Source of the DNA: Bryobacterales bacterium
GTDB lineage: Bacteria; Acidobacteriota; Terriglobia; Bryobacterales; UBA6623
Direction: 5' to 3'
Assembly (NCBI GenBank): GCA_026713545.1
Contig: JAPOOG010000060.1
Location: forward strand, 1 to 53,602
Length of the DNA stretch: 53,602 bases
The notes beneath the pieces were generated by a model. It ran no database searches, was not told the DNA's origin, and saw only the letters and a program-made list of their open reading frames with translations. The position numbers were made by a program, and so were the translations under genes. Each line of letters opens with the position of its first letter. The stretch's first letter is position 1. This document shows, piece after piece, positions 7,025 through 16,130 of this stretch.

Positions 7025-9124
7025 ATGCGCCGCTCCGAGGCGATCACCCAGCGCAGAGCGGAATTCGCGTTCACTCTGCAGGCTCCTCTGAGAAGCCGAC
7101 CGCCGGGACGCCTCCAGTCGTTCGCTCTTTCCCTTGTTCTCCATATTGGATTGGTGACGCTGCTCGTCACGATAGACATACCTCGCAGACCGGCAGATCT
7201 TCAGTTGACACCGGACGCACTGCTTGCTGACGAGCGATACAAGGTCACTCTGTACACGCCCAAATCCGACCTTCCCTCTGTCTTGCCGCTCAACGAAATA
7301 GACCGCCGTGACGGATTGGAGCGGGCTCGGCATCGCTTCCGGCAGAAGATCGTCGCCGATGATCCTGACCCGCAAAGCTCGCGTCAGAAGGTCGTCGGCC
7401 TGGCGCCGGATATCGAAATCCAACGGGATATCCGTTCGCCGAATCTGCTCGCGTGGAATGCGCCGAAAGTGAACCGGCCGCATTTCCGGATGGAACCAAT
7501 ACGAGCGAAGGCGCCCGATCGGGAAGCATTGAGCGCGGTGGAGGCGCCCAGGATCGAAGTGCGGCGCCAAACGGCTCCGTCTATGCTCGCTGGGCCAGGG
7601 CCTCGTCTGCGGTTTCAGCAGGAGAAGAAGTCCGAACCGGCTCCTGCGCGCGAAGCGCTCGCCCCCCGTCAGGCGCCCGAGCTTCAGGCCATCGTCAAGA
7701 AGGCCGATCTGGCCTCCCTCAATCGGCAACCGAGACTGCGCTACTGGACTCCGGAAGCGGGCTCCCTCACTGCTCCAGAGCGGCAGGCAATCCGGGTAGA
7801 AGCGCCTCCCGAAATCGGAGTCCGACAGGAGGCTCTTGACCTCGGCCAAGTCATGTCCTCGCCCCGTCTGCGGTATTGGACTTCCGGGAACAACCCCGAA
7901 GTACCGGGACCCAAAGCCATCGCGGCGGTCAACACACCCCTGATCGACACTGAGATGTCCGGAGCGGCTCAGGTTGGTTCATTGCTGCAACAGCCACGCA
8001 TGCGCTATCAGAATTGGGATGAAAAACCGTCAGCGCCGAAGCGGGGAGCGCTGACCCCAGGTACAGATGCGCCAAAAATGGATCGCACCGACGGTTTGGG
8101 CGGCGACGGCACGGGCGGCGTCGTTGCCGGACTCCTGGCCCGCAATTCGCTCGCCGAGGCATTGAAGGATCAAGGTTTCTCGGCTGGCGCGGAGGCCGCT
8201 GGCCGCCGACGACCGCTGGAGCACTCCGATAACGGAACAGGCGGAACCCGGGTCGGTCCCGGCAACGACGGGCCGGCCGCACTCGTCATCGGCCTTGACC
8301 CCGATCCGAACGCGGCACCGTCGATCCCTTTGGGCTCTCGGCGTGGTCGATTTTCCGCAGCTCCGGATGGGGGTCCTGGTGGCGGTGACTTGGTGGTTGG
8401 CGCAGGAAACGGAGCATTCCTGCGAGCGCCGAATCTATCCATTGTCGGGGGTTCATCCTCACAACCGGGCTCTGTCGTGCAACGGGATGGGAGCGCCGGC
8501 TTCGGCCCTGTCAAGCCCAGCTCGAGGAATTCGGGCAACGACGCCGACGCTCTGGGAATGTTTGAGAGGAAATGGAATGTTCGCGAACTCGGCGCACCGC
8601 CCGTGATCGATCCCGAGCAAGTACCGGTTCGATCCAAGCGGGCTGATGTACTGTTTCTTGACCGGCAGGTGTTCGTGTTGGCGATCAATACTCCGAACGT
8701 TACGAGCTACAGCGGAAGTTGGGTGATCCGCTTTGCCGAACGCGCTCTGAACGGAAAAAAGCGACGCGATGCAACCCGGTTCGGCAAAGAGAATGACGAA
8801 GAGCCGGAAGACAACTCCCAGGGCCGCCTCAGCGCTCCCGAGCCCCGTCTCAAGGTCGACCCCAAGTACATCCGAGCGGCCGTTGACGAGCGTGTCGAGG
8901 GGACCGTCACCCTTTACGCCGTAATCCAGAGGGACGGCAGGGTCAGAGACATCGAAGTGGTGGAAAGCCTCGACGATCGGCTCGACGGCAGCGCGATGGC
9001 CGCGCTCGCCCAATGGCAGTTTCATCCGGCCACGAAACTCGGCGTTCCTGTCGAAGTCGACGTCCTCATTGACATTCCATTCCGTCTTGCTCCCCCGGAA
9101 ACAAGATCCATCCAGCGCTTCTGA
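7025..9124 (+). CDS. Energy-transducer TonB-like protein with long repeat-containing periplasmic region
   Basis: About 699 residues from ATG 7025; an in-frame ATG at 6932 would overlap the HNH gene. A single N-terminal membrane anchor (SFALSLVLHIGLVTLLVTI) is followed by a long periplasmic stretch and a C-terminal TonB domain. The TonB domain is marked by VEGTVTLYAVIQRDGRVRD, then SAMAALAQWQFHPATKLG. TonB couples the proton gradient to outer-membrane transporters. The middle (about residues 152-350) is unusual: at least five units of about 43 residues, with openings such as RLRFQQEK, RLRYWTPE, RLRYWTSG and RMRYQNWD. Glycine-rich segments follow. No ExbB/ExbD or receptor gene is nearby. Confidence 0.82.
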   Translation: MRRSEAITQRRAEFAFTLQAPLRSRPPGRLQSFALSLVLHIGLVTLLVTIDIPRRPADLQLTPDALLADERYKVTLYTPKSDLPSVLPLNEIDRRDGLERARHRFRQKIVADDPDPQSSRQKVVGLAPDIEIQRDIRSPNLLAWNAPKVNRPHFRMEPIRAKAPDREALSAVEAPRIEVRRQTAPSMLAGPGPRLRFQQEKKSEPAPAREALAPRQAPELQAIVKKADLASLNRQPRLRYWTPEAGSLTAPERQAIRVEAPPEIGVRQEALDLGQVMSSPRLRYWTSGNNPEVPGPKAIAAVNTPLIDTEMSGAAQVGSLLQQPRMRYQNWDEKPSAPKRGALTPGTDAPKMDRTDGLGGDGTGGVVAGLLARNSLAEALKDQGFSAGAEAAGRRRPLEHSDNGTGGTRVGPGNDGPAALVIGLDPDPNAAPSIPLGSRRGRFSAAPDGGPGGGDLVVGAGNGAFLRAPNLSIVGGSSSQPGSVVQRDGSAGFGPVKPSSRNSGNDADALGMFERKWNVRELGAPPVIDPEQVPVRSKRADVLFLDRQVFVLAINTPNVTSYSGSWVIRFAERALNGKKRRDATRFGKENDEEPEDNSQGRLSAPEPRLKVDPKYIRAAVDERVEGTVTLYAVIQRDGRVRDIEVVESLDDRLDGSAMAALAQWQFHPATKLGVPVEVDVLIDIPFRLAPPETRSIQRF

Positions 9125-9149
9125 GCGCGGCTCCGCATTATCACCCCGC

Positions 9150-9833
9150 ATGCACAAGCCGAAATGGCTTCTCATCGACGCCGACGATACGTTGTGGGAG
9201 AACAACGTCTACTACGAAGACGCCTTCGAGAAGTTCGTTGACCTGCTCGACCACTCCAATCTCACGGCCCGGCAAGTGCGGGAGGTCCTGGACGAGATCG
9301 ACAGCATCCGCGTCAACGGCTACGGCGCGGTCAACTTCGGGCGCAACATGCGAGCTTGCTATCGGACACTGGTGGAGAAACCCGTCACGGAACAAGACCT
9401 TGATGAGGTCATGCGGCTGGCTCACGAGATTCTCGACAAGCCGATTCAGTTGCTCGAAGGGGTCACGGAGACTCTCACCTACCTGACCGAGCGCTATCAC
9501 CTGACGCTTTTCAGCAAGGGTCACCCAGAGGAGCAACAGGCCAAGGTGGAAAGATCGGGTGTCGCCGGTTATTTCCACTCCTGTCGCATCGTGCGCGAGA
9601 AACACGCTGCGGCCTACCTGCAGGTCGTATTCGAACACGGTATGAAGGCCGACTACACCTGGATGGTCGGCAACAGCCCCAAGTCGGATATCAATCCTGC
9701 TTTGCAGGCAGGTCTGGGGGCCGTCCTCGTCCCGCACGAAATGACCTGGAGCTTCGAGCACGAGGAAGTCCCGGCAACGTCGCCCCGATTTCAGATCGTC
9801 GAGCGGTTCTCCGACTTGCAGCGGATCTTCTGA
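9150..9833 (+). CDS. HAD-superfamily hydrolase
   Basis: A 227-residue protein. Motif I is DADDTLW (residues 10-16), with the nucleophile Asp and general-acid Asp two apart. Motif II is the LFSKGH region. A motif III lysine lies in the REKHAA region, and motif IV is MVGNSPKSDINPALQAG. The cap of about 90 residues between motifs I and II suggests a subclass I phosphatase of the phosphoglycolate phosphatase/YjjG kind. The substrate is unknown. The ATG at 9150 is chosen because earlier in-frame starts overlap the tonB-like gene. It lies 25 nt from that gene and may be co-transcribed. Confidence 0.85.
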   Translation: MHKPKWLLIDADDTLWENNVYYEDAFEKFVDLLDHSNLTARQVREVLDEIDSIRVNGYGAVNFGRNMRACYRTLVEKPVTEQDLDEVMRLAHEILDKPIQLLEGVTETLTYLTERYHLTLFSKGHPEEQQAKVERSGVAGYFHSCRIVREKHAAAYLQVVFEHGMKADYTWMVGNSPKSDINPALQAGLGAVLVPHEMTWSFEHEEVPATSPRFQIVERFSDLQRIF

Positions 9834-10151
9834 GGTATGCACGGCCTGTTTTTTTCACCACCCGGAGGCGGGCGAAGAGGTCCGCGACGGCCTCGTCAGA
9901 AGCGTTCAACACCCGGATCGCTGCGTCTCAACTCAAGCAGGTGGGGAATCGGCTATCCCGGTCACATTGTCGGCGGCTGCCAGTAAACTCCTCCGGCTCG
10001 CTCCCTGTTCCCGACTGCGTTGAGTTCGCTTAGTCCCCTTACGCTGCATCCTGGCTGAGCATAGACCGGGACTGACACCCTCGGAGCCGGCTCCGAGGGT
10101 GTCACGCGCGCCCATGCTACTCTGAGGTCTTTCGTACGATCCCTCCCCTCA
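9834..10151. other. Intergenic region before tldD, with a perfect palindrome
   Basis: No gene is supported in these 318 bp. They hold a T7 run just after the HAD gene (around 9850), the 32-bp palindrome listed separately, and presumably the tldD promoter, for which I see no convincing consensus. Confidence 0.5.
10073..10104. repeat. Perfect 32-bp palindrome with no spacer
   Basis: TGACACCCTCGGAGCC is followed directly by its exact reverse complement. There is no U-tract. It lies about 50 bp upstream of tldD. It could be a dimeric regulator site, a REP-like dispersed palindrome, or a cruciform or terminator element. Confidence 0.7.
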
Positions 10152-11600
10152 ATGTCGTTCATTCAGACCCGTTACAACCTCACCGAGACCGATCTTGAAA
10201 AGTACCTCGGAGAGGCGCTTTTCAAGGGCGGGGACTATGCGGACCTCTACTTCGAATACCTGAGCTCGACCTCGGCAAGTCTCGATGAATCGATCATCAA
10301 GAGTGCTTCCCAGGGCGTGTCGGTCGGTTGCGGCGTGCGGGTCATCAGCGGAGAGAAAACCGGCTATGCCTACACCAACGACCTCGCGCCCGAGAAGCTG
10401 ATCCATGCCGCGCGAACGGCCGCGCAGATCGCGGCCGGCCCGACCACGGCGAAGGTTGCCGGGCTTGAAGAACCGCAAGGAAACCAGAACCTCTACCCCG
10501 TCGTCTTGGCGCCGAGCGATGTCGAGTTCTCGCAAAAAGTGGCCCTGTTGAGGGCCGCCGACGAAGCGGCGCGCGCTTATGACGAACGTGTATTCCAAGT
10601 CGAGGCGAGCTACCGGGATTCGGTGCGCCATGTGTTGATCGCGAATTCCGAAAGCGTGATTCGCAGCGACACCCAACCGCTTACGCGAATGGATGTCTCG
10701 GTGATCGCCCGCGAGGGAGAAAGGCTCGAGCGCGGTCACGACGGCACCGGAGGGCGTGTTGGGCTGGACTACTTTCAGACCGAGCGCACTCCCCAGGACC
10801 TGGCGCATGAGGCGGCGCGTCAGGCCGTGCTGCAGATTGGGGCTGAAGAAGCGCCGGCCGGCGAGATGCCGGTCGTGCTGGGACCGGGTTGGCCGGGCAT
10901 TCTGCTGCACGAAGCCGTGGGTCACGGGCTCGAAGCGGATTTCAATCGCAAACAGGTCTCGGCCTTTAGCGGTTTGATCGGACGGAAGGTGGCGTCTGAA
11001 CTGTGCACCGTGATCGATGACGGCCACATCCCAAGCCGCCGGGGCTCGCTGAACGTGGATGATGAAGGCGCTTCGACCGGACGCGCCGTGCTGATCGAGA
11101 ACGGGATTCTCAAGGGATATCTTCAGGATCGCCTGTCGAGCCGTATCCTCGGCACGCCGCCTACCGGCAACGGGCGTCGCCAGAGTTACAAGCACATCCC
11201 CATGCCGCGCATGACCAACACCTTCATGCTGCCGGGTGAAGACGACCCGCAAGACATTCTGCGCTCCGTCGTTCGGGGCCTGTACTGCGTGAACTTCGGC
11301 GGTGGTCAGGTGGACATCACGAGCGGGAAGTTCGTGTTCTCCGCTTCAGAGAGTTACCTGATCGAGGGCGGCCACGTGACTCGGCCGGTCCGAGGAGCGA
11401 CCTTGATCGGCAACGGCCCGGACGTGCTCACGAAAGTGAGTCGCGTCGGCCACGACCTCAAGCTCGATCGTGGCATCGGGACTTGTGGCAAAGAGGGCCA
11501 GAGTGTTCCGGTGGGTGTAGGCATCCCGACGATCAAGGTCGATCAACTCACCGTCGGCGGGACGAACGTGCTGCGCTCGGCCTCTACGTTCCAGGACTGA
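10152..11600 (+). CDS. tldD: TldD metalloprotease subunit
   Basis: A 482-residue member of the TldD/PmbA (U62) family. TldD and TldE form a heterodimeric protease that degrades unfolded peptides, matures microcin B17 in Escherichia coli and processes some RiPPs. The zinc motif HEAVGHGLEADF (H253, E254, H258) marks TldD as the catalytic partner. Other family segments are DDGHIPSRRGSLNVDDEG and the glycine-rich LIGNGPDVLTKV near the C-terminus. The pmbA/tldE partner begins 9 nt after the stop, so the two are made together. Length is normal and the gene is intact. Confidence 0.95.
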   Translation: MSFIQTRYNLTETDLEKYLGEALFKGGDYADLYFEYLSSTSASLDESIIKSASQGVSVGCGVRVISGEKTGYAYTNDLAPEKLIHAARTAAQIAAGPTTAKVAGLEEPQGNQNLYPVVLAPSDVEFSQKVALLRAADEAARAYDERVFQVEASYRDSVRHVLIANSESVIRSDTQPLTRMDVSVIAREGERLERGHDGTGGRVGLDYFQTERTPQDLAHEAARQAVLQIGAEEAPAGEMPVVLGPGWPGILLHEAVGHGLEADFNRKQVSAFSGLIGRKVASELCTVIDDGHIPSRRGSLNVDDEGASTGRAVLIENGILKGYLQDRLSSRILGTPPTGNGRRQSYKHIPMPRMTNTFMLPGEDDPQDILRSVVRGLYCVNFGGGQVDITSGKFVFSASESYLIEGGHVTRPVRGATLIGNGPDVLTKVSRVGHDLKLDRGIGTCGKEGQSVPVGVGIPTIKVDQLTVGGTNVLRSASTFQD

Positions 11601-11609
11601 CGCGGCTCG

Positions 11610-12959
11610 ATGAGCTATTTGGAACTGACTTCGGATCTTGTCGCTCGCGCCCGCAGACAGGGTGCGGATGAGGCGGAGTGTGTCGTCCGGGAGGGCTCGC
11701 AGTTCAGCGTCAACGTGCGGCTGGGCGAAGTGGATCAGGTCAAGGACTCCGGCTCGAAAGCGATCGGCCTGCGGGTTCTCTCGGGGAGCCGTGCTGCGTC
11801 GACGTTCTCATCGGACTTCTCCGGCAAAGGTCTTGACGTGCTGGTCAAATCGGCGATCGAGACCGTCCGGTTTACTTCAGAGGACCCTTTCAACGATCTG
11901 CCGGAGGCTGAGCAGTTGGGCGTCGCAACCGACCCCGCGGCTCTCCGGTTGCACCATGACGACGTGCTGGCTCTGACAGCCGAGCAGAAAATCGAGATGG
12001 CCCGCACGGCAGAAGCGGCGGCTCTGGAGGCGGACCCAAGGATCACGAACTCCGAAGGCGGAGATTTCAGATCGGGCTGGTCGCGGTGGACGCTCGCGAA
12101 TTCAAGGGGATTCGGCGGCGAGTACAGCTCGACGCACTGCTCGCTGTCGGCGGTCCCTGTGGCCGAGTCGAACGGCAGCAAGGAACGCGACTACTGGTAT
12201 TCAGTGAGCTTGGACGCGGCCGGTCTCGAAAGCCCCGAGGATGTCGGACGTCGAGCGGCGGAACGCGCTCTCCGGCGTTTGCACTCCACCAAGGTCGCTA
12301 CGACCGAAGTGCCGGTGATCTTCGAGCCGAGGGTCGCGGGGTCTCTGCTAGGACACATTTTTCAGGCCGCCAGCGGTGACGCGGTTTACCGCCATGCTTC
12401 CTTCTTCGCCGACAAGCTGGGCGAAAAAGTGGCGGGCGACAACATCACGGTCGTGGATGACGGGCTTCGTCCCGGCGGCCTGGGCAGTTCACCCTTCGAT
12501 GACGAAGGCGTGGCGAGCCGCCGCACGACCATCATCGAAGACGGCGTGCTGCGGAGTTATCTCCTCAACAGCTATAGCGCCCGCAAACTCGGCCTCGAGA
12601 CGACCGGCAACGCTTCACGCGGTCTGGCGGGCTCGCCGGGCATCGGTCCGGGCAACTTCATGCTTCAGCCCGGCGATGCATCGCCCGCGGACATCATCGC
12701 GTCCGTCGACCGAGGGCTCTATGTGACCGAGTTGATCGGATATGGGGTGAATCTTGTCACCGGGGACTATTCGCGCGGTGCGGTGGGCCTGTGGATCGAA
12801 AAGGGCGAACTCACGTATGCTGTTTCGGAAGTCACGATCGGCGGGAATCTCAAGGAGATGTTCAAACAAATCGATATGATCGGTTCCGACCTCGACTATC
12901 GCAGCGTCTTCGTCGCCCCGACGTTGAAGGTCCGCTGCATGACCGTGGCTGGGAAATAA
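11610..12959 (+). CDS. pmbA: TldE/PmbA metalloprotease partner
   Basis: A 449-residue TldE (PmbA) homologue, partner of the TldD encoded just upstream. It keeps the family fold (FEPRVAGSLLGHIFQAASGD, then SSPFDDEGVASRRTTIIEDG and the C-terminal GVNLVTGDYSRGAVGLWIEKG). It lacks the HExxxH zinc motif of TldD, as expected for the non-catalytic subunit that shapes the access channel. Short spacing to tldD (9 nt) and to the DUF2393 gene (2 nt) marks a three-gene operon. Confidence 0.95.
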   Translation: MSYLELTSDLVARARRQGADEAECVVREGSQFSVNVRLGEVDQVKDSGSKAIGLRVLSGSRAASTFSSDFSGKGLDVLVKSAIETVRFTSEDPFNDLPEAEQLGVATDPAALRLHHDDVLALTAEQKIEMARTAEAAALEADPRITNSEGGDFRSGWSRWTLANSRGFGGEYSSTHCSLSAVPVAESNGSKERDYWYSVSLDAAGLESPEDVGRRAAERALRRLHSTKVATTEVPVIFEPRVAGSLLGHIFQAASGDAVYRHASFFADKLGEKVAGDNITVVDDGLRPGGLGSSPFDDEGVASRRTTIIEDGVLRSYLLNSYSARKLGLETTGNASRGLAGSPGIGPGNFMLQPGDASPADIIASVDRGLYVTELIGYGVNLVTGDYSRGAVGLWIEKGELTYAVSEVTIGGNLKEMFKQIDMIGSDLDYRSVFVAPTLKVRCMTVAGK

Positions 12960-12961
12960 CT

Positions 12962-13441
12962 TTGCTCGAACAGGAGAAACAACTGCGGAAGGCCTCGGGG
13001 CCGTCCGTACCTCTGCCGGTGATCGGTATCATGCTGCTGCTGGCCGCGGCGGCGGGCGGTTATCTGTATTGGCAATCGCAGCAGAGTGCAAGCAGCGGTC
13101 CGGCCCTGACGGAGGAAGCCTTGGCCTACCTGCCTTTGCTGAACCTCTCCGGCGTCGAGATGCAGGCGAAGGAGGATTTCCTCGAGCAGACCCTCGTCAC
13201 GATCACCGGCAAGATCATCAACAACGGGAATCGGACGGTGAGTGCGGTCGAAGTCAATTGCGTGTTCCGCGAAATCAATGGGATCGAAATTCTGCGGGAG
13301 CACGCGACGCTCGTTGGCCGCCGCACGGGCTCGATGATGCCCGGCGACACCAACGATTTCCGCCTGGCGTTTGATGCGATTCCCCGAGAATGGAATCAGG
13401 CAATGCCCAATCTGTTCATCACGCAGATTCAGTTCGAATGA
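12962..13441 (+). CDS. Membrane-anchored DUF2393/FxLYD-like protein
   Basis: A TTG at 12962, 2 nt after the pmbA stop, opens a frame of 159 residues. It has a short basic N-terminus, one membrane segment (VIGIMLLLAAAAGGYLYW) and a soluble domain with LLNLSGVEMQAKEDFLEQ, then ITGKIINNGNRTVSAVEV. This immunoglobulin-like pattern (an unfolding loop, 'G.I.N.G..T...V') matches DUF2393/FxLYD proteins of unknown function. ATG starts further upstream in this frame lie inside pmbA and are unlikely. Its link to TldDE is positional only. Confidence 0.75.
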   Translation: MLEQEKQLRKASGPSVPLPVIGIMLLLAAAAGGYLYWQSQQSASSGPALTEEALAYLPLLNLSGVEMQAKEDFLEQTLVTITGKIINNGNRTVSAVEVNCVFREINGIEILREHATLVGRRTGSMMPGDTNDFRLAFDAIPREWNQAMPNLFITQIQFE

Positions 13442-13479
13442 GCGCAGTCCGGAGTTCCGGAGAGACAATAACTCCCTCC

Positions 13480-14334
13480 ATGATTCAGACATCGAAAAGG
13501 CCATCTCGAATCGGCGTGAGTCCGCTGGCGGGTACGTTGGGAGCCAAGGTGGACGGAGTCGATCTGACCGCTCCGCTCGGCGAGGAACTCCTCCACGAGA
13601 TCAAGAGCGCCTTTTACGAGCACTTGGTGCTTGTCTTCCCGGAGCAGAGCATTGAGCCGGCTGATCAAGTCGCCTTCACGCGGCAGTTCGGGCCGGTTGA
13701 AGGACACCCGCTCAGTCCGCGGAAAGGAGTCGAGGGTTTCCCTGAGGTCCTGGTCTTCGAGAACAAACCGGGAACGCCCGGCTCGCGCAACGACTTTTGG
13801 CATTCCGACATTTCCTTCGCGGAGACGCCCCCGGCCGTGTCGGTGCTTTACGGACGTGCGATAACACCAGGCTGCGGCGACACGATGTTTTGCAACATGT
13901 ATCGAGCTTACGAAGAGCTCTCCGCGGGGATGCGGCGGATGTTGGACAGGCTTACCGCCCTCCACACCAGCGAGGCTCTTGCCCTACGCAACCGGGACAC
14001 CAACAGCGACGGGTTGCCGATTTTCGACATCCCGCCACCCTCGCGGCACCCTGTCGTGCGCACGCATGCGGTCACGAATCGCAAGGCGCTGTACGTGAAT
14101 CCGTACTTTACCTCTCAATTCAACGAGGTGACGCGCGATGAGAGTCGGCCTCTGCTCGAATATCTCTACTCCCGAGCCACCCGGCCGGAGAATGTGTACC
14201 GTCACCATTGGCGGCAGGGCGACCTGCTGATGTGGGACAACCGCTGCGCCATGCACTACGCCGTGTATGACTACGACGACTCGCAACCCAGGCTGATGCA
14301 CCGCACCACCGCGGGCGGCGATCGGCCCCGTTAA
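13480..14334 (+). CDS. TauD/TfdA-family 2-oxoglutarate-dependent dioxygenase
   Basis: A 284-residue non-haem iron dioxygenase. It shows the TauD opening IGVSPLAGTLGAKVDGVDL and the iron ligands H108 and D110 (WHSD), with distal H259 in RCAMHYAVYDY. The 2-oxoglutarate-binding Arg is about residue 275 (LMHRTT). Members split taurine or other sulfonates, aryloxyalkanoates or similar substrates; the exact substrate cannot be deduced. The ATG at 13480 is preferred since the upstream ATG at 13390 would overlap the previous gene. It ends just before a degenerate MITE-like repeat and is convergent with the deacylase gene. Confidence 0.88.
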   Translation: MIQTSKRPSRIGVSPLAGTLGAKVDGVDLTAPLGEELLHEIKSAFYEHLVLVFPEQSIEPADQVAFTRQFGPVEGHPLSPRKGVEGFPEVLVFENKPGTPGSRNDFWHSDISFAETPPAVSVLYGRAITPGCGDTMFCNMYRAYEELSAGMRRMLDRLTALHTSEALALRNRDTNSDGLPIFDIPPPSRHPVVRTHAVTNRKALYVNPYFTSQFNEVTRDESRPLLEYLYSRATRPENVYRHHWRQGDLLMWDNRCAMHYAVYDYDDSQPRLMHRTTAGGDRPR

Positions 14335-14353
14335 CGACCTGCGGGCAGGTTTG

Positions 14354-14459
14354 CCTGCATTCCTCGCCAAGTGCGGAGGCGAAGTGCGTGGAAGGGTCGT
14401 CAGGACGAGTCACGGCCTTTTGTCGCCTGCTTCGAACGCCGGGCGCTGTGAAATGCAGG
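14354..14459. repeat. Degenerate, internally shortened copy of the CCTGCAT MITE-like element
   Basis: The left end (CCTGCATTCCTCGCCAAGTG), the internal GGCGAAGTGCGTGGAAGGGTCGTCAGGACGAG-type block and the right end TGTGAAATGCAGG follow the same order as the full copies at 33929, 41666 and 51227. The length is about 106 bp instead of 177. The CTA directly after it is the stop codon (TAG) of the minus-strand deacylase gene. Confidence 0.7.
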
Positions 14460-16121
14460 CTACCTCCGGCCAACGACACGCCCCGGACGAGACGCCGTGG
14501 AGACGCCGTCGTCGATGACGAACTCGCCGTTGACCATCACGTAGTCGAATCCTGTGGAATAGGCGACAGGAATTTCAAACGAAGCGTTGTCCTGTATCTT
14601 CGCCGGGTCAAAAATCAGCAGATCCGCTCTCATTCCGGGCGCGATGCAGCCACGGTCATAGAGCCGGAGCCGGTTGGCGGGCAGCGAGGTCATTTTCCGA
14701 ATCGCCTTCTCGAGGCTGATCACCTTCTCGTCTCGAACGTACTTGGCAATGACACGGGCGAAGGCGCCGAAGGCCCGGGGATGCGCACTGCTGACCTTGT
14801 CAGCGTTCATCGGCCAGGCATCCGTGTCTACGCTGATGAACTCCGCCCGCAGGGCCAGGTGTTTCTGCTCCTCGTTCATGCTCTTGGGGTTGACGCTGAC
14901 GCCGCGAGCCTCGACGAGATCAAAGAAGGTCGTCCAATCGTCGCTGTCCCGCATTTCGGCGATTTCTGAAAGCGGCTTCCCCTCGTAGCCCTTGTCAAGC
15001 GAGTCCGAGACTCTTGAGACGAGGACATTGCCCCAATTCATGCCGACGTGACGGTACCAGTTTTCCCAATCGCTGGTCGTCTCGACCTCTCGCCGAAGAC
15101 GGCGGCGGACCTCGGGGTCCGACAACGTGGCAATGAACTTGTCGGTGCCCTCGGCGTAGTGGCGCGGATGGAGAAACGATCGCAGCCCGATGCCATTGCG
15201 GACGTAGGGATAGATGTCGGCGGTCACGTCCTTGCCCTGTGATCGGGCGTTCTCGATCAGCTCGATCGCCTCGGCCATGAGAGGCCAGTTCTCCTCGCCG
15301 GCCGCCTTCAGGTGAAAGATATGCACGGGCACGCCGGCCTTGTCGCCGATTTCGATCGCTTCACGGATCGCATCCAGTACTTGGTTGCTCTCGTTCCGCA
15401 TGTGTGTGAAATAGCCGCCTCCAAAGTCGGCGGTGACCTTGGCGAGTTCGGCGATTTCATCCGTCGTCGCATAAGTTCCCGGTGGATAGATAAGCGCCGT
15501 GGACAGCCCGACCGCGCCGTCCTTCATCGCTTGCCTGACGTTGGCCTTCATGGCATCCATTTGCTCGGCTGTCGGGCGGCCGTCTTCTTCGCCCATCACA
15601 ACGCGGCGGATCTGCCCCGCTCCGACGGTGTGGATCACATTGACGCGCAGCCCCTTTTGTTCCAGAAGGGCGTCGTACTCGGCGTAGGTCTGCCACGTGA
15701 CACCAAGAGCGGCAGCTTGCGGAATGCCTGCAATGGTGTCATCGTTCTGCGGCACTTCAGAGGTGCCTTCGCCCACCAGGATGGTGGTGATTCCCTGACG
15801 CAACTTGCTTTCGGCGGAATCGGGATCTTCGAGAAGCGGATAGGTTCGACCACCCATCATGTCGATGAAGCCGGGCGAGACGATCCGTTCTTCGGCATCG
15901 ATGGTGCGAGCAGTGGCCCGGCCTTGCAGCCGGCCGACCTCAGCGATGCGCCCGTCGCGGGTGCCGATGTCCGCCCGGTGCCACGGGTTGCCCATGCCGT
16001 CAACAATACGGGCATTGACGATCAGCAGATCGAAGGGTCCGTCCGTTGCGGGCCGGCCGCAACCGGACAAGAAAGCAATCAGCAGGAGACAAGCCCCGGA
16101 CGCTGCGTTTTTCCAGTACAT
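14460..16121 (-). CDS. N-acyl-D-amino-acid deacylase-like amidohydrolase, lipoprotein
   Basis: A 553-residue amidohydrolase of the D-aminoacylase group, which removes acyl groups from N-acyl-D-amino acids. The N-terminus is a lipoprotein signal (LLLIAFLSGCG), so the enzyme should sit on a membrane facing the periplasm. The beta-sandwich start LLIVNARIVDGMGNPW is typical. Where most members have an HxH metal pair (PGFIDxHxH), this one reads PGFIDMMGGRTY. The later metal region GGGYFTHMRNES and the VHIFHLKAAG segment are present. The C-terminus has the usual SLPANRLRLYDRGCIAPGMR and GRVVGRR. Its stop codon (TAG, 14460-14462) coincides with the end of a repeat. It lies 9 bp from the sialidase-like gene, in the same direction. 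Confidence 0.85.
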   Translation of the reverse strand: MYWKNAASGACLLLIAFLSGCGRPATDGPFDLLIVNARIVDGMGNPWHRADIGTRDGRIAEVGRLQGRATARTIDAEERIVSPGFIDMMGGRTYPLLEDPDSAESKLRQGITTILVGEGTSEVPQNDDTIAGIPQAAALGVTWQTYAEYDALLEQKGLRVNVIHTVGAGQIRRVVMGEEDGRPTAEQMDAMKANVRQAMKDGAVGLSTALIYPPGTYATTDEIAELAKVTADFGGGYFTHMRNESNQVLDAIREAIEIGDKAGVPVHIFHLKAAGEENWPLMAEAIELIENARSQGKDVTADIYPYVRNGIGLRSFLHPRHYAEGTDKFIATLSDPEVRRRLRREVETTSDWENWYRHVGMNWGNVLVSRVSDSLDKGYEGKPLSEIAEMRDSDDWTTFFDLVEARGVSVNPKSMNEEQKHLALRAEFISVDTDAWPMNADKVSSAHPRAFGAFARVIAKYVRDEKVISLEKAIRKMTSLPANRLRLYDRGCIAPGMRADLLIFDPAKIQDNASFEIPVAYSTGFDYVMVNGEFVIDDGVSTASRPGRVVGRR

Positions 16122-16130
16122 ATCGAGTAT

